Shown: positions 33,290-44,856, numbered from the stretch's first letter. The stretch is DNA of 64,000 nt from Isoetes taiwanensis (GCA_021234155.1 JAJEKV010000054.1:4199962-4263961), one strand, 5' to 3'. Notes: generated by a model not told the origin, from the letters alone. Numbers and translations are program-made.

Positions 33290-34996
33290 ATCTATGTCTC
33301 GTCTCTCTCCTTTCTCCGCTCTCTCTCCCCTTCTCTCTGTACTCTCTATTCTCTCTCCTCTCTCTTCTCTCCATTCTCTCTGCTCTCGCTTCTGTCTCTC
33401 TCATCTCTCTTCTCCGTACTCCCTTTTTTGTCTCTTCTCTCTCTCCTCTCTCCCTTCTGCATCTTCTCTCCTCTCTGTTCTCTCTTCTCCCTTTCTTCTC
33501 TCTTCTCTCTTCTCCCTTCTCTCTCTCATCTCTCTCTCCTCTCTCCGCTCCCCTTTTCCCCTTCTCTCTATACTCTCTATTCTCTCTTCTCTATCTCCTC
33601 GTCCTCTCTCTCTCCTATCTCTCCCCTCTCTTTCCCCTCTCTCATCTCTCTTGTCTTCTCTTTGTTTTTAGCCTCTCCCACTCTTCCTCCCCCTCTCTCT
33701 TCCTATCTCTCCTCTCTCTCTTTCTCCTTTCCCTTCCCTCTCTCCTCTCCCTCTTCTGTCTCCTATCTCTCTCTGTCTCTCCTCTCTCTTCCCTCTTCTC
33801 TCTATTTTTCTCTCTCTCTCTCCTTTTCTCTCTCCTCTCTCCTCTCTCTCTCCTCTCTCTCCCCTTTTTCATTCTCTCTCTCCTATCTCTCTCCTCTCTC
33901 TCTATTTCTCCTCTCTCTCTCTTCCCTCTCCCCTTTATCTCTTCTCTCCCCCCTCTCTCTCTCCCCTCTCTCTCCTTTCTCTTCTTTCCCCTCTCTGTCT
34001 CTCTCCCCTCTCTCTTCCCCCCCCTTCTCTCTCTTATTCCTCCTCTCTCTTGTCTCTCCCCTCTCTCTCCTCTCTCTCTCTCTCTCCTTTTTCCTTCTCT
34101 CCCCTACCTCTCTCCTCTTTCTATTTCTCCCCTCTCTCTATCTTTCTCTCTCTCTTTCTCCTCCCTCTTCCCTCTCCCCTTTCCCTCTTCTCTCTCCTCT
34201 CTCTCTCTCATCTCTCTTCTCTCTCCTTTCTCTTCTTTCCCTCTCTCTCTTTCTCCCCCTCTCTTCCCTCTCTCTTCTCTCTTCTCTCCGCTCTCCTCGC
34301 TCTCTCCTCCCTTCCCTCTTTTCTCCCTCTTTCCTCTCTCCTCTCTTCTCTCTCTTTTCTGTTTTCTGTCTCTCTTCCGTCTCTTCTCTCTCTCCTCTCT
34401 CTCTTCTCTCTCTCTCTCCGCCCTGTTTTCCTTCTCTCTTCCCTATCTCTCTCCTCTCTTTCTATTTCTCCCTCTCTCTATCTCTCTCTATGTCTCCCCT
34501 CTCTCTCCGCTCTCTCTATTTCTCCACTCTCTTCTCTCTTTCCCCTCTCTCTCTCTCCCCTTTTTTCCTTCTCTCTTTTATCTGTCTCCCCTTTCTCTAT
34601 TTCTCCCCTCTATCTCTATCTCTCTTTCTCTCTCTCCTCTCTCTTCCCTCTTCCCTTTCCCTCGTCTCTCTCATCTCTCTACTCTCTCCTCTCTCCTCTC
34701 TTCTCTTCTCTCTCTCCTCTCTCTCTCCTCTCTCGCTCCCTTCTCTCTCTTCTCTCTCTCTCCTCTCTCTCTCTCTTCTGTCTCTCTTCCCTCTTTTCTC
34801 TCTCTCCCCTCTCTCTCTCTTCCCTTTTTTCCTTCTCTCTCTCCTATCTCTTTCCTCTGTCTCTATTTCTCCCCTCTCTCTCTATTTTTCGCTCTCTTTT
34901 CTATTCCTCTCTCTCCCTCTCCTCCCTCCTCTCTCTTCTCTCTCCTCTCTCTTTCCTCTCTCTTCTCCCCCTCTATCTTTCCCTCTTCTCTCTCTA
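33290..34996 (+). repeat. Polypyrimidine (CT-rich) tract, 1.7 kb
   Basis: Almost pure C/T on the plus strand, built from CTCTCTC, CTCCTCT and CTTCTCT units. It creates a 581-codon frame of Ser, Leu, Pro and Phe on the plus strand and Arg/Glu frames on the minus strand. These are composition artefacts: low-complexity, no motifs, all frames open. Confidence 0.9.
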
Positions 34997-35316
34997 GCTT
35001 CATTCTAGAACATTCTAGAAGGTTCTAGGATCATTAAGGTTTTTAATTAACCAAAGGAATTTCCATTGCCCCAGCCTTAACTAAATATGGACTTCCTATT
35101 TTATTGAAGAAGAAATGCTTGGCTTAGTGGTTAGGATTGGGGGGTATGGGGGGCTAGTTTTGGGTTCGAATCCACCATGCAACATAAAATTTTAGATAGT
35201 GGTTGGAAAAAAGGGGGAGGGCCTGGGATCGCGCCACGTGGCACGTGAGGCAGTGCGTTAGGACTTCTTTTGCTCCTTTCCTCGGCTCGGCCGGCCTCCG
35301 GCCGGCCTCGCCTCGG
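34997..35316 (+). repeat. tRNA-headed SINE-like repeat, copy 1
   Basis: The A box TTGGCTTAGTGG (35119-35130) and B box GGTTCGAATCC (35163-35173), about 33 bp apart, form a pol III internal promoter like that of tRNA-derived SINEs. The block continues through GGGCCTGGGATCGCGCCACG to the GC palindrome at 35281-35316 and the next CT tract. A heat-shock-type motif lies at its left edge. A second copy is at 37386-37665. Confidence 0.65.
35003..35027. promoter_or_regulatory. Heat-shock-element-like motif
   Basis: Five alternating pentamers nTTCn/nGAAn in a row: ATTCT AGAAC ATTCT AGAAG (35003-35022) then GTTCT. This fits the consensus for heat shock factor trimer binding. An identical motif is at 37392-37416. 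Confidence 0.55.
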
Positions 35317-35340
35317 TTTGGGCCCACTCACGTGCCATAT

Positions 35341-36285
35341 CTCCCTCTCTCCTCTCTCTCGTCTCTCTCTTCTCTCTCTTCCCTCTCTCCTTTCTTCTCT
35401 CTCCTCTCTCTTCCCATCATCTCCCTCTATCTGTCTCTCTCTCTTCTCTCTCCTCCCTCCTCTCCTTCTCTCTCCTCTCTCTTTGTCTCTTTCTCTCTTC
35501 TCTCTGTCCCCTCTCCCTGTGTCTCTCTTCTTCTTCTCTCTCTCTCTCTCTCTCTCTCTCCCCCTATCTCTTCTCTCCCTTCTGCCTTTTTTCTCCTCTC
35601 TCTCTCCTCTCTCCTCTCTCCTCTCTCTTCCTTCATCTCTCTCTCCTCTCTCTCTCTCTCTCTCTATCTCTCTCTGTCTCCCCCTTTCTGTCTTCTCTCT
35701 CCTCTCCTCTCTCTTCTCTCTCTCCCCTCTATCTCCCCTCTCTCTCATCTTTCTCTCTCCTTTTTTTTCCTTCTCTCTCTCCTATCTCTCTTCTCTCTCT
35801 CTATTTCTCCCCTCTCTCATCCCTCTCTCTTGTCTCTCTTCTCCCTCCTCTCTATTCTATCTCCTCTCTCTCTCTCTCCTCTCTCTTCCCTCTCTCCTTT
35901 CTCTCTTCTCTCCTCTCTCCTCTCTCTTCTCTCCCTCTCCTCTCTCCTCTCTCTCTCCTCTTTTCTCTCTCTTCTCTCTCTCTCCTCTCTCTCTCTTCCC
36001 CTTTTTTGCTCTCTCTCCTCTCTCTATTTCTCCCCCCTTTCTCTGTATTTCTCCCCTCTCTCTCTATCTTTTTCTCACTCTCCTCTCTCTCTCTTCTCTC
36101 TCCTCTCTCTCTTATCTCTCTTCCATCTATTCTCTCTCTCCTCTGTCTCCTCTCTCTCTCTCTCTCCTCTCTCCTCTCTCCTCTCTTTCCTCTCTCCTCT
36201 TTCTCTCCTCTTTTCTGTCTCTCTGCCCTCTCTCCTCTCTCTCTCTCCCCCCTTTTTTCCTTCTCTCTCCTATCTCTCTGCTCTC
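35341..36285 (+). repeat. Polypyrimidine tract, 0.95 kb
   Basis: C/T-only sequence like 33290-34996, following the GC palindrome. Long Ser/Leu frames here are artefacts. Confidence 0.9.
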
Positions 36286-36289
36286 CAAA

Positions 36290-36754
36290 GTTTTAGCAAA
36301 CTCTTCTGTTTTTAGACTACTGTACTTTCTATTTTTAGGCTAAGATGCTTAATTCTAGGACATTCTATTTGAGTTTTTACAAAGTTTAAGCAAACTTTCT
36401 ATTTTTAGATTGAAACTTTTTATTTTTAGACTGAGGTGCTTACCTTTAAGCATTTGCAACATTCCAGAACATTCTATTTTGAGCATTTGCAAAGTTTCAA
36501 AAAACTTTCTATTTTTGGATTGAGGTGCTTACCCATCAGCATCTGCAACATTCCATAACATTCTATTTTAAGCATTTGCAAAGTTTCAAAAAACTTTCTA
36601 TTTTTAGACTGAAACTTTCGAACATTCTATTTTGAACACTTGCAAAGTTTCAAAAAACCTTCTATTTTTAGACTGAAACTTTCTATTTTTAGATTGAGGT
36701 GCTTACCCATGAGCACCTGGAACATTCCACAACATTCTATTTTGAGCATTTGCA
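36290..36754. repeat. AT-rich tandem repeats with HSE half-motifs
   Basis: Units of roughly 80-110 bp repeat GCATTTGCAAAGTTTCAAAA, CTTTCTATTTTTAGA, TGAGGTGCTTACC and AACATTCYANAACATTCTAT four to five times. One at 36461-36475 reads ATTCC AGAAC ATTCT, a three-pentamer heat-shock-like motif. Confidence 0.65.
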
Positions 36755-37385
36755 AAGTCTCTCTCCTTCCTCTCTCTTCTCTCTCCTCTCTCTCTCCTCT
36801 CTCTTATTTCCCCTTTATCTCTCTCCCATGTCTCTTCCCTCTCTTCTCTCTCTTATTTCCCCCTCTCTCTCTCTCCCATGTCTCTTCCCTCTCTCCTCTC
36901 TCTTCTTTACCCCCCCTCTCTCTCCCATGTCTCTCCCCCTCTCTCTCTCCTATCTCCTCTCTCCTCTCTCTTCTTTCTCTCCTCTCTCTTCTTTTTCTCA
37001 CCTCTCTTCTCTCTCTCTCCTATCTTTCTCTCTCCTCTCTCTTCTCTTCTCTTCTCTTTGTCTTCTCTCTCTCTCTCTCTCTCTTTCTCTCCCCTTTTTT
37101 CCTTCTCTCTCTCCTATCTCTCTTTTCTCTCTCTATTTCTCCCCTCTCTCTCTATCTTTCTCTCTCTTTTCTATTCCTCTCTCTTTCTCTTTCTTCTCCT
37201 TCCTCTTTCTCCTCTCTCTTTCCTCTCTCCTCTCTCTTCTTTCCCCTTTCTAGGCATGGGAGACATGCACATGCCCTAATTCTCTCCTCTCTCTCTCTCC
37301 TCTTTCTTCCCTCTCTCATTTCTCTCTTTCTCTCCTCTCTCTTTCCTCTCTCTTCTCCCCCTCTATCTTTCCCTCTTCTCTCTCT
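36755..37385 (+). repeat. Polypyrimidine tract, 0.6 kb
   Basis: C/T-rich with a short interruption near 37252-37280 (GGCATGGGAGACATGCACATG). Its right end is nearly identical to the right end of the first tract. Confidence 0.9.
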
Positions 37386-37665
37386 AGCTTCATTCTAGAA
37401 CATTCTAGAAGGTTCTAGGATCATTAAGGTTTTTAATTAACCAAAGGAATTTCCATTGCCCCAGCCTTAACTAAGCATGGACTTCCTATTTTGTTGAAGA
37501 AGAAATGCTTGGCTTAGTGGCTAGGATTGGGGGGTATGGGGGGCTAGACTTGGGTTCGAATCCACCATGCAACATAAAATTTTAGATAGTGGTTAGAAAA
37601 AGGGGGAGGGCCTGGGATCGCGCCACGTGGCGCGTGAGGCAACGCGTTAGGACCGTCCGGATCGC
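37386..37665 (+). repeat. tRNA-headed SINE-like repeat, copy 2
   Basis: Nearly identical to 34997-35265 at an offset of 2,389 bp. A box 37509-37520, B box 37553-37563, heat-shock motif 37392-37416. Homology is lost around GCGTTAGGAC, and the GC palindrome of copy 1 is absent here. Confidence 0.65.
37392..37416. promoter_or_regulatory. Heat-shock-element-like motif, second copy
   Basis: Same five nTTCn/nGAAn pentamers as at 35003-35027, conserved exactly between the two repeat copies. Confidence 0.5.
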
Positions 37666-38320
37666 GCCAAGTGGCGCCACGCAGGCCGTCGATGGGGGTG
37701 GAGTTACATTCGTTACAACGCGGTATTTTTTTATTATATTAGAGTAGATATAACATACATCTAAATGTCACAGTCGACATCCTCACCAATGTAGTATTTG
37801 ATACTACTAAATTCTTCCAACATCCATGACCACCACCTTGTTATTATATGATATAGTAACATGTGTTATAATCCACTCCTGTATAACAATATAGTAAATG
37901 ATGATATTATCCACCAAAAATTTGACTTCTTGTTGCCGCAAACATATTTTCTCAACTCGTTTATCTTGTACCATATACATGTGGTTTTGATACCACACTT
38001 TTTAGACTCTATAACCGTAGTTCGACTTGATCCTCAAGCTCTAGTCACAAATTCCACAGTGAGAGAGGCCACCCTAAGTTCCTAGTGGACATGTTTAAAG
38101 TCTAATATAGGAACTCTTATCTTTATTATTTCCGTATTCATACGGACTGTCAACTAAAAGTTCTCTTACACACCTTTTCTTTTTGTTGTTATGCCATTAA
38201 GTGGTCCTAGTACGCATAGTAGATGTTAAGCTAAATGACATCTCTGTTCTGGTGATAGATATTCTTGAACCATAACCCCTAAAATGGGGCTGACTAAGGA
38301 TCATAAACTCTTGTATTCCT
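37666..38320. other. Spacer, nothing recognised
   Basis: AT-rich, no gene or repeat boundary seen. Confidence 0.5.
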
Positions 38321-38324
38321 TAGG

Positions 38325-38646
38325 GGGTAAAAGCATGTTAGGGTGTCCCTTAAAAAGTATTATTTAGTGACCAAAAAGGTACCTAAAAAGGTAGCCAGGA
38401 CTGGGTACTGGGTACCTGTATAATATCTCAATATAAGGTATATTTTAGAACTTTTTATCTATATATTGATCTCCGATAGCATTATCTTTACCTTAACTTT
38501 GAATATTACCATGTCCTTGACTTTTATTTTAGATTTTTGTATTAGTTTTAATGAAAAGAAAAATGAGAAAGTACCCAGTTCTGAAGTACCTAGTGCATGT
38601 ACTTTTGCAGGTTCCAAAAGTGGTACACCCTAACATGCTTTTACCC
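38325..38646. mobile_element. MITE-like element (322 bp)
   Basis: Perfect 22-bp inverted ends: GGGTAAAAGCATGTTAGGGT (first 20 bases) at 38325-38346 and its complement at 38625-38646. The flanks are TAGG at 38321-38324 and 38647-38650, a possible 4-bp duplication, although the G run makes the left edge uncertain by two bases. No coding capacity. Confidence 0.7.
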
Positions 38647-38650
38647 TAGG

Positions 38651-39160
38651 ATTAGATATAATATATTAGAACTGTTTTTCTAATGTTACGATATGTATGA
38701 TCATAGTATGATGCTCTATTTTGCACCTGTTGTGTGTGCAAAAAGGGGATAGAGACCTAGAAGCCATGTTAGATGACTCTAATAGTTAGATTTCATTAAT
38801 ATTCATAACAATTCGGCCTGTGCATAAAGAGACGGATATCTAGCATTATAACAGAGGGTTTTTTTTGTGATTTTATACGCTTTTTGGCATGTGTTTCATA
38901 TGATTTCATGGGCATATTGCATGAGGCATACTAATCAGTATATCTAGAGTGCACTCCGCATTTTTTTGTCTAAATTCCATATCACCAATGGTTTATCCCC
39001 TTTCATTTTTATTCCTCTATTTCTTTTTAATAAGCCATACATGCAAGCATCGAGATGTTTCACTTTAGGGGCAGTTTGTAGGTTTATTCTAGGGTTTCTC
39101 GATGGGTGCCATTTGTCAACAGAGGAGGCCAGACTCAAGGAAGTAAGACTCACCGTTTTT
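38651..39160. other. Spacer, nothing recognised
   Basis: AT-rich; no supported feature. Confidence 0.5.
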
Positions 39161-39161
39161 T

Positions 39162-39626
39162 ACAGGGATTCTATGGAGCACACCTGCTTTTGATATGCCG
39201 AATCAGGCTCTTTGAGAGCTTGCCAAATTTATGTGTACCACAACAAGCAAGGCAGCTCTGTTGGCAAGTATCCTGGCTAGCCAGCCCACAGAGGCCCCCC
39301 TTTTTTTTAATTCTATGTAATATTTACAGAGCCGATCTAAGTGGTATTTACAGAGCCGATGAAGCTAGACATTTGAAAGGCAAGATACCATATCCAAAGA
39401 GCAGGTGTGTGGTCGATTCATGAAAATTATAAAGACTGGTGGAAGCCTGAAGTATGTTTTGTCGCCTCCCTTTACTTTGGATGCCATGGCATGTGAGGTC
39501 TAACTTCTTCAGAACAGGGATTCTATGGAGCACACCTGCTTTTGATATGCCGAATCAGGCTCTCTGAGAGCTTGCCAAATTTATGTGTACCACAACAAGG
39601 AAGGCAGCTCTATTGGCAAGTATCCT
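39162..39626. repeat. 113-bp direct repeat pair, 352 bp apart
   Basis: 39162-39274 and 39514-39626 share ACAGGGATTCTATGGAGCAC through TTGGCAAGTATCCT with a few mismatches. Between them TATTTACAGAGCCGAT is itself repeated (39322 and 39346). The second copy abuts the left end of the LINE ORF1 relic. Confidence 0.85.
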
Positions 39627-39639
39627 TCAGTGGTAGTAA

Positions 39640-41353
39640 ATGATAGGGCAGAGTCGACATTTGTTCTTTTCCAGTCGAAATGGCCGATGCTCTCATCAAG
39701 TAACAATCCTCATGTCCTCCTGGATCTTGTGACTGGCCCATACGGATTTGGAGTATAGACCTTCCTCTGCCTTGTCTTTTTGGTTGTCTGAGGAGTGAAG
39801 AATGTCTCCTCCTCACAATTCTTTACATTTTCCTCATCAGTGCTGTCCCCATCGTCCCAAAATTTTCCTTGAGGAGTGTCCCCAATTTCAATTTCAGGGC
39901 CCAAGGAAGATAGGACCCTTTGGTTATCATCCAATAGGGGAGCCCCCTGTGCCTGTTGTCCAAAGGCAGGGGAGTTCTCTACCATTAGATTTGTGGGCTC
40001 TGATTCTAATTGAGATTCCTCTTCATCAATAGGAGAATCCAATTGATTTCCTGCTAGGTCCACTATCCTATTTGCATTATGGGCATCTGAGAGGTCTAAT
40101 CGAGCTTCTTGAGCTTGATGTTCAGCAATTGGTGAAGCCAGATGATCCTCTATTGAGTCGGCTACCTGGGTACAGCTCAGAACGTTCTGTCTCTGTTTTA
40201 TCATTTTTCTGCTTATTGCTCAAGCCCTCCCCAGCACCTCCCTGCTGTTCATCACCAGGGTTCATATCACTGGCATCCTTGAATAGTTGAAGGATAGGGG
40301 GAGAAGAGATTAACCTTGATGGTTCTCCCTGCTCCAACAGTTTCCCAGGAGTCATCGAGTCCAGAAGTATTCATTTTCTTTGGAGGACCATTGGGTTCTT
40401 CAATGGTTAGAACCTTAGCTCTAACCTCATGGCGAGGGGGTGATCACAAGAGCATTAGGGTCCACAATTTCTTTCCCTTTGACTCTGTTTAGAATCTTAA
40501 CACTCAAGTCCTCTGTTTGGAACCTGACCTTCTTTTTCCACTGTTTCTTTTGTTCCTTTTGCCTTTGGTTCTCCAATTTCTGTTGCTCCATTAGATCTCT
40601 TTCCTTTTGTTTCTTTGCCTTTCTTTTAGCACTCCCATTAATGTTTTTCTTCTGCCTCTGAGTCGGTGTAACCAGATTTCTCTGGGATTTCCCTTTATTG
40701 GGAGTTATCCATTCTGGTTCCTTATCTTGCTCCACTATGCATCTGGGTTTTCCTGCTGTCACCCCCTTGCAGATCCCTCCTCCATGTAGTCAAATTCCAC
40801 AGATTCCACAGGGCTCCGGTAACCCATTCCAAGCCAGCTTCAAAGTTTTGGGGTTCCCAAAATAATCTATGTAGTGGATATTACTAGGCACAGGCTTCAA
40901 GAGATCGATCTGTGCCCATACTCTAGGGGCTCGGTCGGGCGAGATTTCAAGGTCAATATAGTTCCCAGTGTTTTTGAATAGTGAGAACAGGGACTGCTCA
41001 TTCCAATACATGGGGTTCAAGCCTTGTAGAGATGACCAGGCTGGGTGGAAAAGCTCAGTTAGGTTTTGAGGGTCAAAACCTGGGTACCATTTTTGGAAGA
41101 AAATCTGAGTGTTGGCCCTATTGATGGTCCCCTTTTTTAGGAGCAAGGTAGCTGATCGAGTGTTTTCACACTCCACTATGAAGAAGGGGAACTCAGTCCA
41201 ATATAGATTTTTTATTAGAATATCCTTTTCCTTCTCTAGTTCAGCTTTCAAATATTGCAGTCTAACCCCTTCATGTCGGACACAGCCAATGAGACCCAGA
41301 CTAGATAAATATTTTAATTTACTTTCTACAGCTGGGTTCTTGAGCTTACCCAC
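39640..41353 (-). pseudogene. LINE ORF1-like protein (DUF4283 plus zinc knuckle)
   Basis: From ATG 41353: a DUF4283-type domain with FFQKWYPGFDPQNL, NPMYWNEQSLFSLFKNTG and APRVWAQIDLLKPVP, typical of plant L1-like ORF1 and retro-derived proteins. A zinc knuckle CGICGI-stop-LHGGGIC keeps C-x2-C-x4-H-x4-C spacing but has a stop at 40790. The same frame continues with a Lys/Gln/Glu-rich segment (QRQKEQKKQWKKKVRF) and an acidic C-terminal part to about 39710. Another stop lies at 40427. ORF2 is not present downstream. Confidence 0.65.
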
Positions 41354-42905
41354 ACATGCCGGGATTGGTTGATCTTTTAGTTCACGTAAGTCTTAACTAG
41401 CATTAATTCCTTAAGAGTTAAAAGGGAAGCTAATTAAAGGCAATGCATTTTTATCTAATATAAGGTCTTAACCTTTAGAAAAAGGGAGGGAATCTTTCTA
41501 ATAAAACAATGGACCTTTTTAAAAGGGTCTCGACCACTATAAAGGGGGCACTGCGAATAGATGGATAGGCAATGGAGTCTTCAAGCGGACAACTCGGCGA
41601 CAAGGTTGGAATCTTCAACGGACAGTTTGGCAACAAAGTGGGAGGCGCTATATTAGCATTGCGACATGCTAGTGATTCTGGAACCAACATCTGCGAATTT
41701 GACATCAACATGGTCTTAACGGCTTGGCTTGGATCCATCGATTCAACCAATGTCCAGCCTAATCTAATTCCTGTTTTGCAAATGACACAATCCATTGTAT
41801 TGCAGGTTATCCCAAAGCTTCTAAGCCATTGCAAGTTCTTGAGAAAAAACTCTTGGATCATCTTTGAGCTGAATTCTTCACTGAGAAATTGGATAGGGAT
41901 TCTATTAATTCATCTGGTGAATAGTTCAAATCCAGTTCAAGCCCTTTTTAACAATACCCTTCTCCTCAAATTTGAGATTTAATTAGAGTGAATGTTCTAA
42001 TGTTAAAATTGAATTTATCCTAAGCCAATCCTTTCCAAAAATTTAGTCTTTCTTTGGAATTCTCTAGCTCAGGACAACCCGGTTGAGTGGTGAGCTTAGC
42101 ATTGGATGCTGGACTTTGTTCTTTGATTTATCTTTTGCTTGCTTGGCCTTACTCAAAGATTATTGTTTTGCCGCAATATTTTGTATTCGTATCAGGACTA
42201 TGGGCTAGCTCACAAGGATCGCAGTTGTGGTCCTTTTGAGCTAGCTGATGGACCAAGTACGGCACGAACCGCAAGCACAGGCCATTTAAAAGTATGATGC
42301 AGAACAATAGAATCAAAGGAACTCTTGTGACCTCGAATTAGAAAGATCATAAATTCCTAATCTTATTTTTGCACCTCATTGGATAATGGGGCTTAGGAAG
42401 TATCTAGGCCACATATAACTAGGGAGGGGGAGAAAGAAAGATTAGAAATCCCTGAAGCTTTCAAATGAGGTATAAAAATTCGGACGATTAAACTCACGCA
42501 AGTTTGTGACTGGACTATGACTCAAGATAATGAAGCAAGGCACGCATGCGTGACTAGACACCCAAGGATAATGATTTCTTCTACATTTGTGAAGTCATAG
42601 AGATGCTGAAACTTCGGCCATCTATTGCAGATACATTACACTGCAACACATGGACGAAGATTAAGCATCACTATGGGCTTCAATAACTATAGAAGAATTC
42701 ACTGGCCTGACTCAGAAGGATTGCGACCACGATCATTTTAAGGTTAATGGACTATGTTTTGATCAAGGGCTAATATCGCTCTTAGGATTCAGCATGGTAA
42801 ACCCACCTAGCAATGTCAGAGCTTGAGTAGTTTCACATGCTCGGAAGGGGCGCAAAAGAGATCCTTTCGAATTGGTGAAAATGCTAAAGAACGCTGATAT
42901 TGCTC

Positions 42906-44400
42906 GGGAGGTTTGCCATGGCGATCCTTTGAAGTTAAGAATGCCAGGCAAAAAGTGAAACCTAGGTACGAGCCTAGCTGAAGCTAAATGAAAACTCATC
43001 TTTGCGAGGAACTTATCCTAGCGCCATTGACACGTCGAACAGGTAGGCACTCACAAAAATCTTAACCCGCGTCGAAGAAATTAGCGTTTAATGCCATCAA
43101 TGCAGGCGTCACCATTAATGCTCCATAATGGTGTCGTGCTTGTCATTAATGCGGTCGACGCGTTACTTACAGATGGCTGGATGACGCATTAATTATGGAT
43201 GATCGGCCCCATTCCAAAGCGTGGAAGCTAGACAACACTTTCTAAAGAGGTGAAGCCTAGCTCGATACGATCGTATGGCAATACCTCGGAGCTAGGCCTC
43301 TTAGTTAAACTAGAAACAAATGACTGTAAACCAAAGATGACCAAGAAGGCACTGAAGTTTGTATAATAAGAAATGTTACAATCTTCTTTTGCCATGTAGA
43401 GATAAAAGCAATACGGGGTTGTATTTACATGGGCAAAATATTCATCTGCAGCAATGCAGGTTTGTATTTACATAAGCATTTTCCTCCGTAGCAGTCCTGT
43501 CAGGACATCAAAATCGCATGACATATTTGATCTGATCAGGACAGATCCCGAAAGGACATAAGACCTCCCAACCATGAAGACAGCCATGCCTAAGCGATGT
43601 GTGTCAAATACAGAGCACAGGCATGAAGCACGATGTCCTGATTGTCACCAAAATAACAGTTCAATCTCAGTCATCAGCAGACTCACGCATTCCGCAAATG
43701 AGGCTAGTAGGGCGCCGTCTCCAGACATAATTCCAGACGCGCACACTAGAACTGTTGGTGTTCAACATCCGTTCAATGCTGTGTACGTGTAAGTACGAAA
43801 ACTTCTCAATCGTTCTCCACATATCCTCGTTCTTATTGCTCGAGCATGCCACATCTGTATTGATTGAAGTTGCTGCATCTGTCGCATTTCCTATGCAAGG
43901 CATAGAGGAGCATTATTATTATCTGCCTTGAATTTTCCCACGACCATTCTTATTACTAGGGAATTCTGGCTGATCATAGAAGAATCGCGGCTACGATCCT
44001 TCTGAGCTACTCGATGGACCAAGCAAGGCACGACAATATTAGTGCTCCTTAACAGTTTCACTAGGTATGAAGGAATGCAGTTACTATCTGCCTCAACTGG
44101 TGAAACTGCCAAGACACACTTATATGGCGATCGCCGTGGCAATCCTTTCTAGCTTGAATTGGCAAGAGAGACTTAAATCCTGGCAATGCCCAAAGTTAGA
44201 GCTAAAAAATTTTCTGAAAACATATCTTCAATCGAGTAGGTGTTGGCAGCTACAGGTGCTCCTGAGAATTCTAACCTGGATCGAAGAAATTAGCGTTGAT
44301 CATATAGGTTTAGTGCCGTTAATACAGGCGGTTATAATTATTGCTCTATAATAGTGTCGTATATGTCATAACTACGGCCAACACATTAAGTATGGCTCGG
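42906..44400. repeat. Old diverged direct repeat, offset about 1.2 kb
   Basis: Blocks at about 42906-43190 and 44120-44400 share CATGGCGATCCTTT or CGTGGCAATCCTTT, TCGAAGAAATTAGCGTT and AATGGTGTCGT or AATAGTGTCGT at a constant offset near 1,213. They may be remains of ancient LTRs; ends cannot be set. Confidence 0.4.
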
Positions 44401-44819
44401 TTCGATAACAATGCAATTTTCGTGCACATTTAGAAGAACGTGATGGCGATCCTAGTGATCGCGCGATGTTTCTGGCAAAACAATGCAGGATTGCCAGAGT
44501 TCTTGGGAGGACCGTCATGGCGATCCCCCTGAGCTCAAAAACACAAAACGACTAGCTAGAAACTAAGCTTCAAGTTGAGCCCAAAACAAGCCAAAAAATA
44601 TATCTTTTCGTGTGGTTTTTACTGGCGGCATCAGGAGTTGGAGCCTGTAGACGCATAACGAAAACTGGAACTGGGCGACACTCGCAGGGCAGATGCTCGC
44701 AGAGTCTAGAAACGGCTCGCAAACTCTCGGGTAGGTTTCATAGATGGGCAAATGCGTTTTCTAAGGCCGCACTGTTAATAGATATCTGTTCGGCCGAAAA
44801 AGCAACTAAAAATTTCTGA

Positions 44820-44856
44820 TCAAGCTATGCTATGTTATATTTTTAGCATAGCTTGA
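44820..44856. repeat. Hairpin with 11-bp perfect stem
   Basis: TCAAGCTATGC (44820-44830) and GCATAGCTTGA (44846-44856) around a 15-base AT-rich loop. Confidence 0.6.

Noticed and set aside
35111-35175. Functional tRNA gene
   Set aside because: A and B boxes are present but no cloverleaf or acceptor stem forms; better explained as a SINE head. Same for 37509-37563 and 60951-61022.
33263-36343. Very long Ser/Leu/Pro-rich reading frames (up to 581 codons) and matching Arg/Glu frames on the other strand
   Set aside because: Pure CT-repeat sequence leaves all frames open; no motif, no gene structure.
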